Source: Treponemataceae bacterium (GTDB lineage: Bacteria; Spirochaetota; Spirochaetia; Treponematales; Treponemataceae). Taken from it: DNA of 32,807 bases. Below, one piece after another: positions 7,466 through 16,318 of the stretch. How positions within the stretch are numbered: the stretch's first letter is position 1; each line of letters opens with the position of its first letter. The translations under genes and the position numbers were made by a program. The notes beneath the pieces were generated by a model. It was not told where the DNA came from and did no database searches. It saw nothing but the letters and a program-made list of their open reading frames with translations. The stretch lies in NCBI GenBank assembly GCA_024680915.1, contig JAILBN010000104.1, forward strand, positions 1-32,807, written 5' to 3'.

Positions 7466-9172
7466 TTAGCGTATGTTCCTTATTTTTATAAGCCTTTCAA
7501 AGGGAATGAAGTCGGTAAAATAAACTGTGACGCAGGTCACCGATTTCTTCTCGCTGCCGAATTTACCGTTGGTAAAACGGTGCTCGGCAAAAGCCGGTCC
7601 CACCTTTATTTCCGAACAAGAGTCCGCAAAGGACACAAAGCCCGACTTGACGATGACCGCACTGCCAGGAGAAGCAGGAACTTCGAAGGCATCACTGAAC
7701 ACTCTTTCCGCCCCGGAACAGGCAAGCTCCACACGGAAAGGAGCAGACTTTACCCCGCCAGTTTTTATACGAACATCCAGGCCAAGACCGTCCTCATCAG
7801 ATACCTCCTCCACGGAAACCTCAAAGTTTATATCCGGGCCGTGCAGCTTCTTACGGGAGGCATTGTCCATCTTCCACCAGTCTGTGGTATCGGGCTTCTC
7901 ATCGAAGGGAAGATAGTACCAGCCGTGCATGGTCTGGGAAAGAAGGCAGCCTGGTCTTCCTTTGCCAGAAGCCTTGCCATAGCAAGAGCTTTTCAAGGCG
8001 TCGTTAGGCTCCATTTTCTCCGGGACAAAGGCCCGGTGCTCACAGAAGCTTCCCGCCAGCTTCATCTCTATCACCATTGATCCGTTGGTAAAATAAAGGA
8101 AATTTGACTTTCCTTGAAGCAGGGTCCAGGTAATAGCTCCACTATGGGTGCGGGATATTCCGGAATCCTTGTAGAAGCAGGCAAAATCGGGCTGGACATA
8201 GCTTCCCTCATGCTCCACATCAATCAGTTTCTGATTATTCATCATCCACATAAGATAATCCGGAGCCTCCAGCTTTTTCTCATCTATAATCTGGAAAATC
8301 CTGTTTGCCATATCAAGGAATTCAGGAATGTCAAAGTCATGTCCCATACGGAGATATTCTGTGTAATAATCCACAGGATAAATACGGCAGCCATTGTCCT
8401 GACGGGTAGAATTCGCTGTGAAAATGCTTCCGTCCGGCTCTATGTAAGTCAGCATCATGCGGAGGTTCCGTATGGCGTGCCCGTAATAAGCCTGGTCCCC
8501 TGTACAGTCTCCTATGGTTATCATTGCATCATTGTTTATGCGGTTATAGTTTCCTGCTGATTTCTCCGCATACTCCCCGTCCTCATTACAATCAATGCCT
8601 TCGTTAAGATAAGCCCGGGCCGCTTTACCCCACTCCGGCCTGTCAAAGCACTTGCCACATTCCATAAGGATAGAGGCGATTGCCCATCTGTGATTGGGAG
8701 TATGGAAGCCACCCCTGACAGCCATGCCATCTGCAGCTTTGCTTATTATGTCGCTTATTTTCCCGTAAAAAACGCATTTTACATCAGCGGGGCTGTATTC
8801 ATTCTTGTGACTTTCCAGCCACTGCCAGGAGGGAAGCAGCCTTTTCACACAGAATGCGGTGTCGGGAGCGGAGTTGAAATTGCAATCGATATAATCAAAA
8901 AGACCGCTTTCATTCTGAACCCTATGAAGGAAATCCAAAGCAATAAAAATGCTTTTCTCAAGCTGCTCAGAGTTATAGAAGGAGCTTTCCTCATTGCAAT
9001 AAAGACCCATCATGGTGTTTATTCTGTAAATGGTAAATTTTGCCTGAATCAGTCCGTCAGGATCCCTGAAGCCTCCGAAATACTCATTTTCAGGATCAAG
9101 CACCTGCTCCGGCAAGAATTTTCTCACCATGGATTCGCTGTCTTTTATCATCTTTAAGTAATGCGCTCTCAT
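7466..9172 (-). CDS. Heparinase II/III-like protein, candidate polysaccharide lyase
   Basis: A 568-residue protein without signal peptide. The open frame extends to 9199, but ATG 9172 follows GGAGG at a 4-5 base gap and this start does not overlap the upstream gene, so it is preferred. The N-terminal two thirds look alpha-helical with motifs typical of an (alpha/alpha) toroid: 'GLFDYIDCNFNSAPDTAF', 'GGFHTPNHRWAIAS' and 'YNRINNDAMITIG'. The C-terminal third is beta-rich. This layout matches heparinase II/III-like lyases, with the Asn-His pair in 'TPNHRW' as candidate catalytic or substrate-binding residues (inference). Alternatively it is a glycosidase of similar fold. It is the last gene of the minus-strand group, 13 bp after the GH38 stop. 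Being cytoplasmic and beside GH105, it may cut imported uronic-acid oligosaccharides to give the unsaturated ends GH105 removes. Confidence 0.55.
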   Translation of the reverse strand: MRAHYLKMIKDSESMVRKFLPEQVLDPENEYFGGFRDPDGLIQAKFTIYRINTMMGLYCNEESSFYNSEQLEKSIFIALDFLHRVQNESGLFDYIDCNFNSAPDTAFCVKRLLPSWQWLESHKNEYSPADVKCVFYGKISDIISKAADGMAVRGGFHTPNHRWAIASILMECGKCFDRPEWGKAARAYLNEGIDCNEDGEYAEKSAGNYNRINNDAMITIGDCTGDQAYYGHAIRNLRMMLTYIEPDGSIFTANSTRQDNGCRIYPVDYYTEYLRMGHDFDIPEFLDMANRIFQIIDEKKLEAPDYLMWMMNNQKLIDVEHEGSYVQPDFACFYKDSGISRTHSGAITWTLLQGKSNFLYFTNGSMVIEMKLAGSFCEHRAFVPEKMEPNDALKSSCYGKASGKGRPGCLLSQTMHGWYYLPFDEKPDTTDWWKMDNASRKKLHGPDINFEVSVEEVSDEDGLGLDVRIKTGGVKSAPFRVELACSGAERVFSDAFEVPASPGSAVIVKSGFVSFADSCSEIKVGPAFAEHRFTNGKFGSEKKSVTCVTVYFTDFIPFERLIKIRNIR

Positions 9173-9185
9173 ATATCCTCCATCA

Positions 9186-12100
9186 CTAAGAAAGAACAAT
9201 TGTCTTTACTTCGAAAGGCCTGAAAGTTAAAGCTATACTGCCATCTTTTATTTTCAAGGCTTCAACAGGCTGCTTCTCGGTCATATCCGTTTCATAAGCA
9301 TTCTTCACACAAAGCAAAGTCCTAAGCTGGCAGGAAGCAGACTTCCCCGTGGTCTCATAGAGGCGGAGCACAGTTTTTCCATGGCTTTCATCCGCTTGTT
9401 TGACTGTCTCCAGCATAATATCAGCATTGTCCAGTGAGAAAAAGCTCCTTGAACCATGGGCTGTATTTGGGGAAGGAACTTTATTCTCATTCCCGGCCGA
9501 AGAATCCTCTTGGGCGCAAGCAAGTGAGACAGGAATAAGCACAGGAGGATTATTCAGCTTATAGGCCTCCTTTATGACCTCACTTTCAGAAAAGCTTCCA
9601 TTAAAGACATAAAGGCTGTAGGTCATCTCCTGGATTCCTTGATCCGCATACATATCAGGAATTACAGGGGATTTGAGCAGAGTAAGGGAGATTGTTCCTT
9701 CATCAAGGCTGACTCCATACTTGCAGTCGTTCAGTACAGCGACTCCCCGGCTGCCGTCAGTAAGGCAGGTATATTTATGATTGCAGACCTCGTATCTGTC
9801 ACGGTCAAACTGCCGGGTCCTGTGAACCGGCCTTTTTATAAAGCCGAACTGGATATCGCATATGGCCTCGTCTGTGTAAATTCCAAGAGGGAAGTCCGCC
9901 TTAAGGATTTTATGCTTCTCCTGCCAGTCAATTTTCGTCACAAAGTCTATCCGCCGACTCTGAGCCCTCATCTCTATGAACTGTTCCAGCTTTGACTTAT
10001 TTATATCCCGGCATATCCTCAAACGGACAAAATCCTTCTCGTTCTCCACTATTTCCACCCTTCCAGTGTCGTCCAGGGCAAGGGGAGCCTCTCTATACAT
10101 GGGTGAAAGCTCCCAGGCATCATAGAAGGGGGTGACATCCTTATACATGGAGAAATTATTGCAAAGGCCCGCAGAAAGCTCCCTGCCGCTTTCTTTATCG
10201 AAGATAGAGGATAGCCGTCCGCATTCATCCACACTGACCTTAAGATATTCGTTCTCCAGCAGGATGGAAACTACGCCATTCTCATTGACTGTACAGCAGG
10301 AGACAGTTCCCTTTCGATCAGCAAAAAAATCAGAGTCCACACTCTTGCCGTTCTCTCTAGGGGCAAGAACATAACCACAGGGAGGGAGCTTTACCCAAAA
10401 GGCTTTTCCCCTTTCTTTGTCCTCTACACGCTCCAGCCTTTCCCAAGGCAAGCTGTTAAGGATAAGGCAGCTGTCAGAGTCCTCATCCTCAGTAACCCCA
10501 GCCACGGAACAGGCCGCACTTTCCGCCAAGGCTCCAGCTTCATGAATAACCTCCAGAAGAGCTTTCTCTGCTTCATCATGTACTCTTTTTATGGAAGTAC
10601 CGGAGAGAATATCATGGAACTGGCATAAAAGAAGCTTCTGCCACAATCCGTCTAACTGCTGAAGATAAGAAGCCGCCCGGGGGCTGCAAGGCTTTTCCGC
10701 CGCATCTGACAAGGAAGCAGAAACCAGGGCACACCAGAACTCCGCATTGTGGAGGGCTACCTCCGCCAGCCTGTTATAGCGCTTGGTTTTTGCTTGGGAA
10801 GTATAGGCCCCCCTGTGCCAGGAAAGATAAAGCTCTCCCCTGTAAACATTCTGAGGGTGAGGATTAAGGCCATATTCAGATGCAGCTGACGCATCCTCGG
10901 CCTCTTTCCTTTCAAGACGCTGGAAAAAATCCGTCAAGGTCTCATACTCAACCTTAGGAAGCCCTTCCAGATTATGGGTTCTTCTTACTGCCTCCAGCAT
11001 ATCCCTGGTAGGACCACCACCGCCGTCACCGTAACCGAAGGGAAAAAGCATACCTTCTATATTCTCTTCCTGCTTCCTGTCATTATTCCAGCGTTGGGAA
11101 AGAGAAGCCGCTGTATAGACTGCATTATTCTTCTTATGTATATGGGAAAGAATCTTTGTGCCGTCTATACCCTGCCAATAAAAGTTATTGTAGGGGAACT
11201 GATCGCAATCAGGGTCAATGCGGAGAAGCTTTTGGGTCGTAAAATATTTTATACCGCAGCCTGCAAGAATCTGGGGCAAGGCCCCGGAAAAACCGAAGGA
11301 GTCAGGAAGCCATGCCGTCTTGGAATCCTTTCCCAAATTGTCGCGGAACCACTTTCTTCCACGGACGAACTGACGGATTAACGCCTCTCCGCAGGGCAGG
11401 TTGGTATCATTCTCGACCCAGAAGGCTCCGTCACAAAAAATCTGTCCTGACTCTATTTTTTCTACAATACGTGAATAAAGATCTGGGTATAAGTTCTTTA
11501 TAGTCTCAAGGATATAAGGCTCACAGGCCAGGAACCTGTACTCCGGATATTCTTCCATAAGAGAAAGCTGGTTGGAATAGGTTCGGGCACATTTACGTTT
11601 AGTCTCTTCCAGGGGCCAAAGCCAGGCTAAATCAAGGTGGGACTGGCCGAAGGCACTCATAAAGGGAGCTGTGGAACCGTTCACACAGGAAAGGGCAGCC
11701 TTTAACACCTCTCCCGCCTTAAGGATAGAAGCAGTCCTTTCCTTCTCAGGCAGCTCCAAATCCGCTATAAGAGTGAACCTTTTCAATGCGTCGGCAACCT
11801 TCTGGCCACGAAGGGATTTTTCGTCCATAACAGAAAGCAGGCTATACAGGGTAAAGGCATCCATAGCGACCTGGTAGACCTCTTCATTCCAAACACCCCA
11901 GCTTATTCTTCCAACCTCCACCTGCTTTTCCGCAGGCTCCGGCACAGGCACCTCCCCATCTGCATAGGGGCCGCCGTTCTCCGGCCGGATACCGTGCCCG
12001 GCATAGACTTCTGAAAGCATAGAAAAGGCTTCACCACCAGAGGCTTTTGGGGTCAGCGTTATCCAATAATGGAATTTATCAAAGGCACCGGCAGCCTTTC

Positions 12101-12428
12101 CGTTCACAAAAACTAAGCTTTCTGCCCCGGTATCCGGCCGGCAGACAATCCTCTTCCCGGCCATATTCTGAGGCAGACGCAATTCATATTTGAACCAAGC
12201 GTATTCCCACTTTGCGCCCCATTTAGTACCGGGCAAAGCTTTATGAATTTTCGGAAGATCGGAAGCACCCTTTTTCCCTTTAAAAACTGCCTCTGCTTCC
12301 TCCATTGAAAGGAAATCATAGGTGGTGAAAAACACAGCAGGGAGAGAACCACACTCAGTAAAGAAAAAGCCAGGTAATTTCTCCATCCAAATTTTTATAC
12401 GCTCATTCCACTGTCTTCCTAGATCCAT
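9186..12428 (-). CDS. GH38 alpha-mannosidase
   Basis: A 1080-residue cytoplasmic enzyme that removes alpha-linked mannose by a retaining mechanism with a bound metal ion. The catalytic domain begins near residue 255 with 'GQSHLDLAWLWP'; metal ligands His264 and Asp266 are present. The expected nucleophile is Asp376 in 'WLPDSFGF', another likely metal ligand. Further family blocks are 'ENDTNLPCGEALIRQ' (about 339-353), 'FPFGYGDGGGGPT' (462-474) and the helical three-helix region with 'QFHDILSGTSIKRVHDEAE'. The C-terminal beta domains follow. The residue two before His264 is Gln, where most members have His; it is not a known metal ligand. A Ser/Asn-rich loop lies around residues 980-1000. GGGGG lies before the ATG. 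It is flanked by the HAD gene (60 bp upstream) and the lyase-like gene (13 bp downstream), so probably one transcript. Confidence 0.92.
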   Translation of the reverse strand: MDLGRQWNERIKIWMEKLPGFFFTECGSLPAVFFTTYDFLSMEEAEAVFKGKKGASDLPKIHKALPGTKWGAKWEYAWFKYELRLPQNMAGKRIVCRPDTGAESLVFVNGKAAGAFDKFHYWITLTPKASGGEAFSMLSEVYAGHGIRPENGGPYADGEVPVPEPAEKQVEVGRISWGVWNEEVYQVAMDAFTLYSLLSVMDEKSLRGQKVADALKRFTLIADLELPEKERTASILKAGEVLKAALSCVNGSTAPFMSAFGQSHLDLAWLWPLEETKRKCARTYSNQLSLMEEYPEYRFLACEPYILETIKNLYPDLYSRIVEKIESGQIFCDGAFWVENDTNLPCGEALIRQFVRGRKWFRDNLGKDSKTAWLPDSFGFSGALPQILAGCGIKYFTTQKLLRIDPDCDQFPYNNFYWQGIDGTKILSHIHKKNNAVYTAASLSQRWNNDRKQEENIEGMLFPFGYGDGGGGPTRDMLEAVRRTHNLEGLPKVEYETLTDFFQRLERKEAEDASAASEYGLNPHPQNVYRGELYLSWHRGAYTSQAKTKRYNRLAEVALHNAEFWCALVSASLSDAAEKPCSPRAASYLQQLDGLWQKLLLCQFHDILSGTSIKRVHDEAEKALLEVIHEAGALAESAACSVAGVTEDEDSDSCLILNSLPWERLERVEDKERGKAFWVKLPPCGYVLAPRENGKSVDSDFFADRKGTVSCCTVNENGVVSILLENEYLKVSVDECGRLSSIFDKESGRELSAGLCNNFSMYKDVTPFYDAWELSPMYREAPLALDDTGRVEIVENEKDFVRLRICRDINKSKLEQFIEMRAQSRRIDFVTKIDWQEKHKILKADFPLGIYTDEAICDIQFGFIKRPVHRTRQFDRDRYEVCNHKYTCLTDGSRGVAVLNDCKYGVSLDEGTISLTLLKSPVIPDMYADQGIQEMTYSLYVFNGSFSESEVIKEAYKLNNPPVLIPVSLACAQEDSSAGNENKVPSPNTAHGSRSFFSLDNADIMLETVKQADESHGKTVLRLYETTGKSASCQLRTLLCVKNAYETDMTEKQPVEALKIKDGSIALTFRPFEVKTIVLS

Positions 12429-12488
12429 AAAGCCCCCTTTACCGATGAAAAACCAGGCTGACCGACAAAGCCAACCCCATAACGATTA

Positions 12489-13025
12489 CTATAAAGACCT
12501 GCTGCAGGCAACATCAAGATCAAGAAGGAGCTTATAAAGCTCTTCCCTCGTCGAAACACAGTAATCCGGGGTTTCGTCCTTATTGGCGGGTATCATATTA
12601 TAACGGGGGGACCAGTCATATAAAATGGAGGTGATACCAAACCTATTAGCCCCCAGAATATCCCGGGGAAGATTGTTCCCAATCATGACAACCCGGCTCT
12701 TATCCTTATCCGTAAGAGAAAGAGCATCCATTGCCCCTTGGAACATACAGGCAGCAGGCTTTCTGTCAGGCATGACCTCTGAAATTATACGGGCAGAAAA
12801 AACATCAGACAAGCCGTGCTGCTCATAAATATTCTTGAAGGACTCGACCTCACCGTCTGCAACCAGAGCAAGGGTAAAGCCCTCGTCATAAAGCTGACGC
12901 AAAAGCCTGCCTCCCTCATCGTGAAGCTCCGCTTTCACCACTATTCCCCGCTGGTCACGCACTTCCGTGGACTCATCCACAAGGGTATCACCGCTATCAA
13001 AAAAAACAATAAGCTTACGTTTCAT
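12489..13025 (-). CDS. HAD-family phosphatase
   Basis: A 178-residue cytoplasmic HAD-like hydrolase. Motif I is 'FFDSGDTL' with nucleophile Asp10; the residue at +2 is Gly rather than the usual Asp, a variant also found in other 'FFDxGxTL' members. Motif II is in 'TLALVADGE', Lys of motif III in 'MPDRKPA', and motif IV in 'VVMIGNNLPRDILGA'. The ATG directly follows the stop codon of the upstream ABC ATPase in the same frame, so translation is probably coupled. Its place between sugar transport and GH38 suggests a sugar-phosphate substrate, but the sequence does not show which. Confidence 0.8.
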   Translation of the reverse strand: MKRKLIVFFDSGDTLVDESTEVRDQRGIVVKAELHDEGGRLLRQLYDEGFTLALVADGEVESFKNIYEQHGLSDVFSARIISEVMPDRKPAACMFQGAMDALSLTDKDKSRVVMIGNNLPRDILGANRFGITSILYDWSPRYNMIPANKDETPDYCVSTREELYKLLLDLDVACSRSL

Positions 13026-14057
13026 TTAACGTTTCATCTTCTCCTGAGAAAAACTGAAGGTCTTTGAGAAGCCCTTCAGCCGGAGCTCTTCCGCCCTATG
13101 ACAGGCGACAAAGTGACCGTTGCCTATATCCTTGAGCTCAGGGGCGAAATTCTTGCAAGTCTCCGTACAATAACGGCAACGCTCATGGAAATAGCAGCCT
13201 GAGGGAGGATTAGCAGGGTTAGGAATCTCACCTTCCAGGGGAATACGTTCCATAACAAAATCCGGGTCGGCCACAGGGACGGCAGAAAGAAGAGCCTCAC
13301 TATAAGGATGTTTAGGATTGGTGAACAATTCCTCAGTCTCCGCATACTCCACCATCTTGCCCAGGTACATGACTCCCACCTTATCGGAAATATGTTCCAC
13401 AACGGAAAGATCATGGCTTATGAAAATGTAGGTCAGGTTGAATTCCTTCTGAAGATCCTTCAAAAGGTTTATGACCTGAGCCTGAATTGATACGTCAAGG
13501 GCCGATACAGCCTCATCGCATACAACGATGCGGGGTTTTATAACAAGGGCACGGGCAATTCCTATGCGCTGTCTCTGACCACCGCTGAAGGCATGGGGAT
13601 AACGCTTAAGATAAGACACATTCAGTCCCACCTTCGCTGCCATATCCATACAAAGCTGGTTCATCTCATCCTTTGAAAGATGGGGAAAGTTAGCTTCTAT
13701 GGGCTCCCGGATTATATCGATTACAGTCATACGAGGATCCAGGGAGGAATAGGGATTCTGGAAAATCATCTGGATATCCTTACGTATTTCCTTCATCTTG
13801 GCCTTGTCAGCCTTGAGGAAGTCCAGCTTTTCCCCATCCTGGGTGTAATATATGACCTCACCGGAGGTGGAGGGAATAGCCCGGCAAACACAACGGCCTA
13901 AAGTCGTCTTACCACAGCCAGACTCGCCTACAATACCGATTGTCTCACCTTCGTTTACATCAAAGCTTACGTCACTTACAGCATGAACGCATATTTTCTT
14001 TGAGGTGAAGTCCTTGCTCACGTTTTTCACCTCAAGAATTTTTTTATCGGATCTCAT
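13026..14057 (-). CDS. Opp/Dpp-type ABC transporter ATPase, second subunit (OppF/DppF-like)
   Basis: A 343-residue peripheral ATPase of the inner membrane. Walker A is GESGCGKT at 44-51, the signature is FSGGQRQR at 157-164, Walker B is 'IVVCDEA' at 177-183 (Ala where Pro is usual, seen in other OppF-like proteins), and the switch His is in 'FISHDLS'. The C-terminal oligopeptide extension has the cysteine cluster '[14 protein letters not shown]' and 'VACH', which resembles the iron-sulphur-binding tail known in some Dpp ATPases. It overlaps the preceding ATPase gene by 4 bases (ATGA) with GGAGG upstream. Paired with the OppD-like subunit, two permeases and a binding protein, it should energise oligosaccharide or peptide uptake. 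Confidence 0.93.
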   Translation of the reverse strand: MRSDKKILEVKNVSKDFTSKKICVHAVSDVSFDVNEGETIGIVGESGCGKTTLGRCVCRAIPSTSGEVIYYTQDGEKLDFLKADKAKMKEIRKDIQMIFQNPYSSLDPRMTVIDIIREPIEANFPHLSKDEMNQLCMDMAAKVGLNVSYLKRYPHAFSGGQRQRIGIARALVIKPRIVVCDEAVSALDVSIQAQVINLLKDLQKEFNLTYIFISHDLSVVEHISDKVGVMYLGKMVEYAETEELFTNPKHPYSEALLSAVPVADPDFVMERIPLEGEIPNPANPPSGCYFHERCRYCTETCKNFAPELKDIGNGHFVACHRAEELRLKGFSKTFSFSQEKMKR

Positions 14058-15109
14058 TCACCGGCCTCCTTTTTTGTGGCAGTGTCTGAAGCACTCTTTC
14101 CGCCGCATTTCCCAGAACAGGCCCAGCATGCAACCTGATGCTCAGAACCCATATCCACCAGCTCCGGATCCTTAACATTACACAAGCCTTCAATTCTCTT
14201 GGAGCAACGGTCATAAAAGCCGCAGCCTGCGGGAAGGTTCAAAGCCAGAGGAACAGTTCCCTCAATTGAGAAAAGCCTTTCCTGCTTTTTTCCACCGATT
14301 TTATGGACAGAACCGATAAGTCCCTGGGTATAGGGATGAGAGGGCTTCTTGTAGATCTCGGATACAGGGGCTGACTCCACAATCTTCCCCAGATACATTA
14401 CGGCCACCCTGTCGCACATGGCAGCAACGGTTCCCAGGTCATGGGTTATGAAAAGAATGGACATATGAAGGTCCTTCTGAAGCTCCTTCATAAGGTCAAG
14501 GATCTGGGCCTGAATGGTAACGTCCAAGGCTGTGGTAGGCTCATCAGCGATGAGCAGCTTTGGGTTACAGACAAGAGCCATAGCTATGAGCGCCCTCTGA
14601 AGCATACCGCCGGAGAACTCATGGGGGAACTGGTCATAGCGTTTCTCGGCATTGGCTATTCCCACCTTTTTCATCATGGCGATGGAAATCCCCTTGGACT
14701 TTTTCTTGTCTTTAGTTATATGAAGCCTTGTGCATTCATTTATCTGGTTTCCTATGGTATTCATAGGAGAGAATGCAACCATAGGCTCCTGGAAAATCAT
14801 GGAGATCTGCTTGCCTCTTACATCCCTTATTTCCTTTCCCTTAGAATTTAAGGCAAGAAGGTTAGTCTTGCCACTCATATTAGTGTCAAAGATGATTTCT
14901 CCCTCTGACACACATTTTTTATCGTTGATACCCAGTATTGCCTTACTGGTCAATGACTTTCCGCAGCCGGACTCACCCACCAGCCCCAAAGTCTCGCCTC
15001 TTTTTATGGAGAAATTAACGCCCCGGACAGGAGTAAGGGTTCCTTCCTCCATCTTAATGGAGACTTTCAAGTCTTTTACTTCAATGATAGTTTCTTCATT
15101 ATCTGCCAT
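14054..15109 (-). CDS. Opp/Dpp-type ABC transporter ATPase, first subunit (OppD/DppD-like)
   Basis: A 351-residue ATPase. Walker A is GESGCGKS at 45-52, the signature FSGGMLQR at 164-171, Walker B 'LLIADEP' at 184-190, and the H-loop is in 'FITHDLG'. The C-terminal oligopeptide-type extension includes 'CGFYDRCSKRIEGLC' and 'VACW'. These features and the gene position mark it as the OppD/DppD partner. It starts 17 bp after the second permease gene, with GGAG nine bases before ATG, and overlaps the OppF-like gene by ATGA. Its neighbours are glycosidases, so the imported compound is more likely an oligosaccharide than a peptide (inference). Confidence 0.93.
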   Translation of the reverse strand: MADNEETIIEVKDLKVSIKMEEGTLTPVRGVNFSIKRGETLGLVGESGCGKSLTSKAILGINDKKCVSEGEIIFDTNMSGKTNLLALNSKGKEIRDVRGKQISMIFQEPMVAFSPMNTIGNQINECTRLHITKDKKKSKGISIAMMKKVGIANAEKRYDQFPHEFSGGMLQRALIAMALVCNPKLLIADEPTTALDVTIQAQILDLMKELQKDLHMSILFITHDLGTVAAMCDRVAVMYLGKIVESAPVSEIYKKPSHPYTQGLIGSVHKIGGKKQERLFSIEGTVPLALNLPAGCGFYDRCSKRIEGLCNVKDPELVDMGSEHQVACWACSGKCGGKSASDTATKKEAGE

Positions 15110-15126
15110 TTCACAAGTCTCCTTAA

Positions 15127-16305
15127 TTATTTATAGGGGTCGGCGGCATCGCGGCAGCCGTCTCCGAAGAAGTTGAAAGCAAGAACTGTAAGTATTACGA
15201 AAAAGAGAGGAATAAGCTTCCAGGGATAATTCGCAATGCTTGTTATATCCTGGGTCTCTTTCAGAAGAACACCCCAGCTTGTAGCCGGCGCACGCATACC
15301 AAGACCAAGGAAGCTCATGGAGGTCTCACCGATAATCATTCCAGGAATACCCAAGGTCAGGCTGACTATAAGATAACTCATAAAGCCAGGAACCATGTGC
15401 TTGAAAAGGATCTTCCAGGTAGACACACCGGCAATCTGGGCGGCCATTATATAATCCTCGTTCTTTATGGACATGAACTTTCCTCTTACGATTCGAGCCA
15501 AGCCTGTCCATCCTATAAAGGAAAGTACCACAGTGATAGAAAGATACATGGCAGGCACAGGGATATCCGCGGGGATGGCGGCGGAAAGAGCCATCCAGAG
15601 AGGAATTGAAGGCAGGGCTGAGATAACCTCGATAATTCTCTGTATCAGGTTGTCTACCCAACCGCCGAAGTAGCCGGAAATCCCGCCAAGGATAATACCC
15701 AGGATAAAGGATATGAGACAACCGGCGAAGGGTATTGTCAGCGATACCTGGGAGCCTATAAGGATACGGCTGAAAAGGTCGTTTCCAAGGTTGTCACCAC
15801 CGAAAAGAAGTATTTTTGCCTTATCGCCACCCTTCTCTCCCTTAACCTCAAAGAGGTGATGGCTGCAAGGAATAAAACCGAATAGCTTATAATCACGACC
15901 TTCAGCAAAAAACTTGACGAAATATTTTTCAGAGGTATCTTCAACCCATTCCTTTTTGAAGGTCTGCATGTTATTTTTGAAGGTCAAAGCATAGACATAG
16001 GGGCCTACGAAATTTCCTTCCTCATCATGCCAATGGATTTTAGTGGGGGCCGCATTCTTGTAGTTGCTGTCAAAATCATTTAGCCCATAGGGTGCTATGA
16101 AATTGGCAAAAAGGGCGTTGAAATAAAGTATACCAAGAATCCACATACTGACTTTGGCCAGCTTATGCTTGACCAGCTTACGTCCCATGAGGGTCCACTG
16201 GGAAGCCAGGTAATAGTCTTCCTCAGTCTTTTGTTTTTTCTTGAATATGGAAGCAAACTTTTTCAAGCCGCTACCTGTTTTTGTCAGAATATCAGATACG
16301 GTCAT
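15127..16305 (-). CDS. Opp/Dpp-type ABC transporter permease (OppC/DppC-like)
   Basis: A 392-residue inner-membrane permease. The open frame reaches an ATG at 16338 inside the upstream gene, but the ATG at 16305 follows GGAGG about nine bases upstream, so the shorter form is chosen. After a long cytoplasmic N-terminus comes one membrane helix ('MWILGILYFNALFANFI'), then a loop of over 100 residues with 'PTKIHW', 'FFAEGRDYKLFG' and 'HLFEVKG', then 'LGNDLFSRILIGSQVSL' and the remaining helices. The EAA-like coupling loop is near 'AAQIAGVSTWKILFKHMVP'. The long periplasmic loop is a feature of a subset of OppC-like permeases that I associate with carbohydrate loci (from memory). It lies between its partner permease and the ATPases. 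Confidence 0.9.
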   Translation of the reverse strand: MTVSDILTKTGSGLKKFASIFKKKQKTEEDYYLASQWTLMGRKLVKHKLAKVSMWILGILYFNALFANFIAPYGLNDFDSNYKNAAPTKIHWHDEEGNFVGPYVYALTFKNNMQTFKKEWVEDTSEKYFVKFFAEGRDYKLFGFIPCSHHLFEVKGEKGGDKAKILLFGGDNLGNDLFSRILIGSQVSLTIPFAGCLISFILGIILGGISGYFGGWVDNLIQRIIEVISALPSIPLWMALSAAIPADIPVPAMYLSITVVLSFIGWTGLARIVRGKFMSIKNEDYIMAAQIAGVSTWKILFKHMVPGFMSYLIVSLTLGIPGMIIGETSMSFLGLGMRAPATSWGVLLKETQDITSIANYPWKLIPLFFVILTVLAFNFFGDGCRDAADPYK

Positions 16306-16318
16306 CTTCAAAGCCTCC

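Noticed and set aside
9173-9199. Nine extra N-terminal residues for the heparinase-like protein
   Set aside because: The ATG at 9172 has GGAGG upstream, and the longer form would overlap the GH38 stop without a ribosome site of its own.
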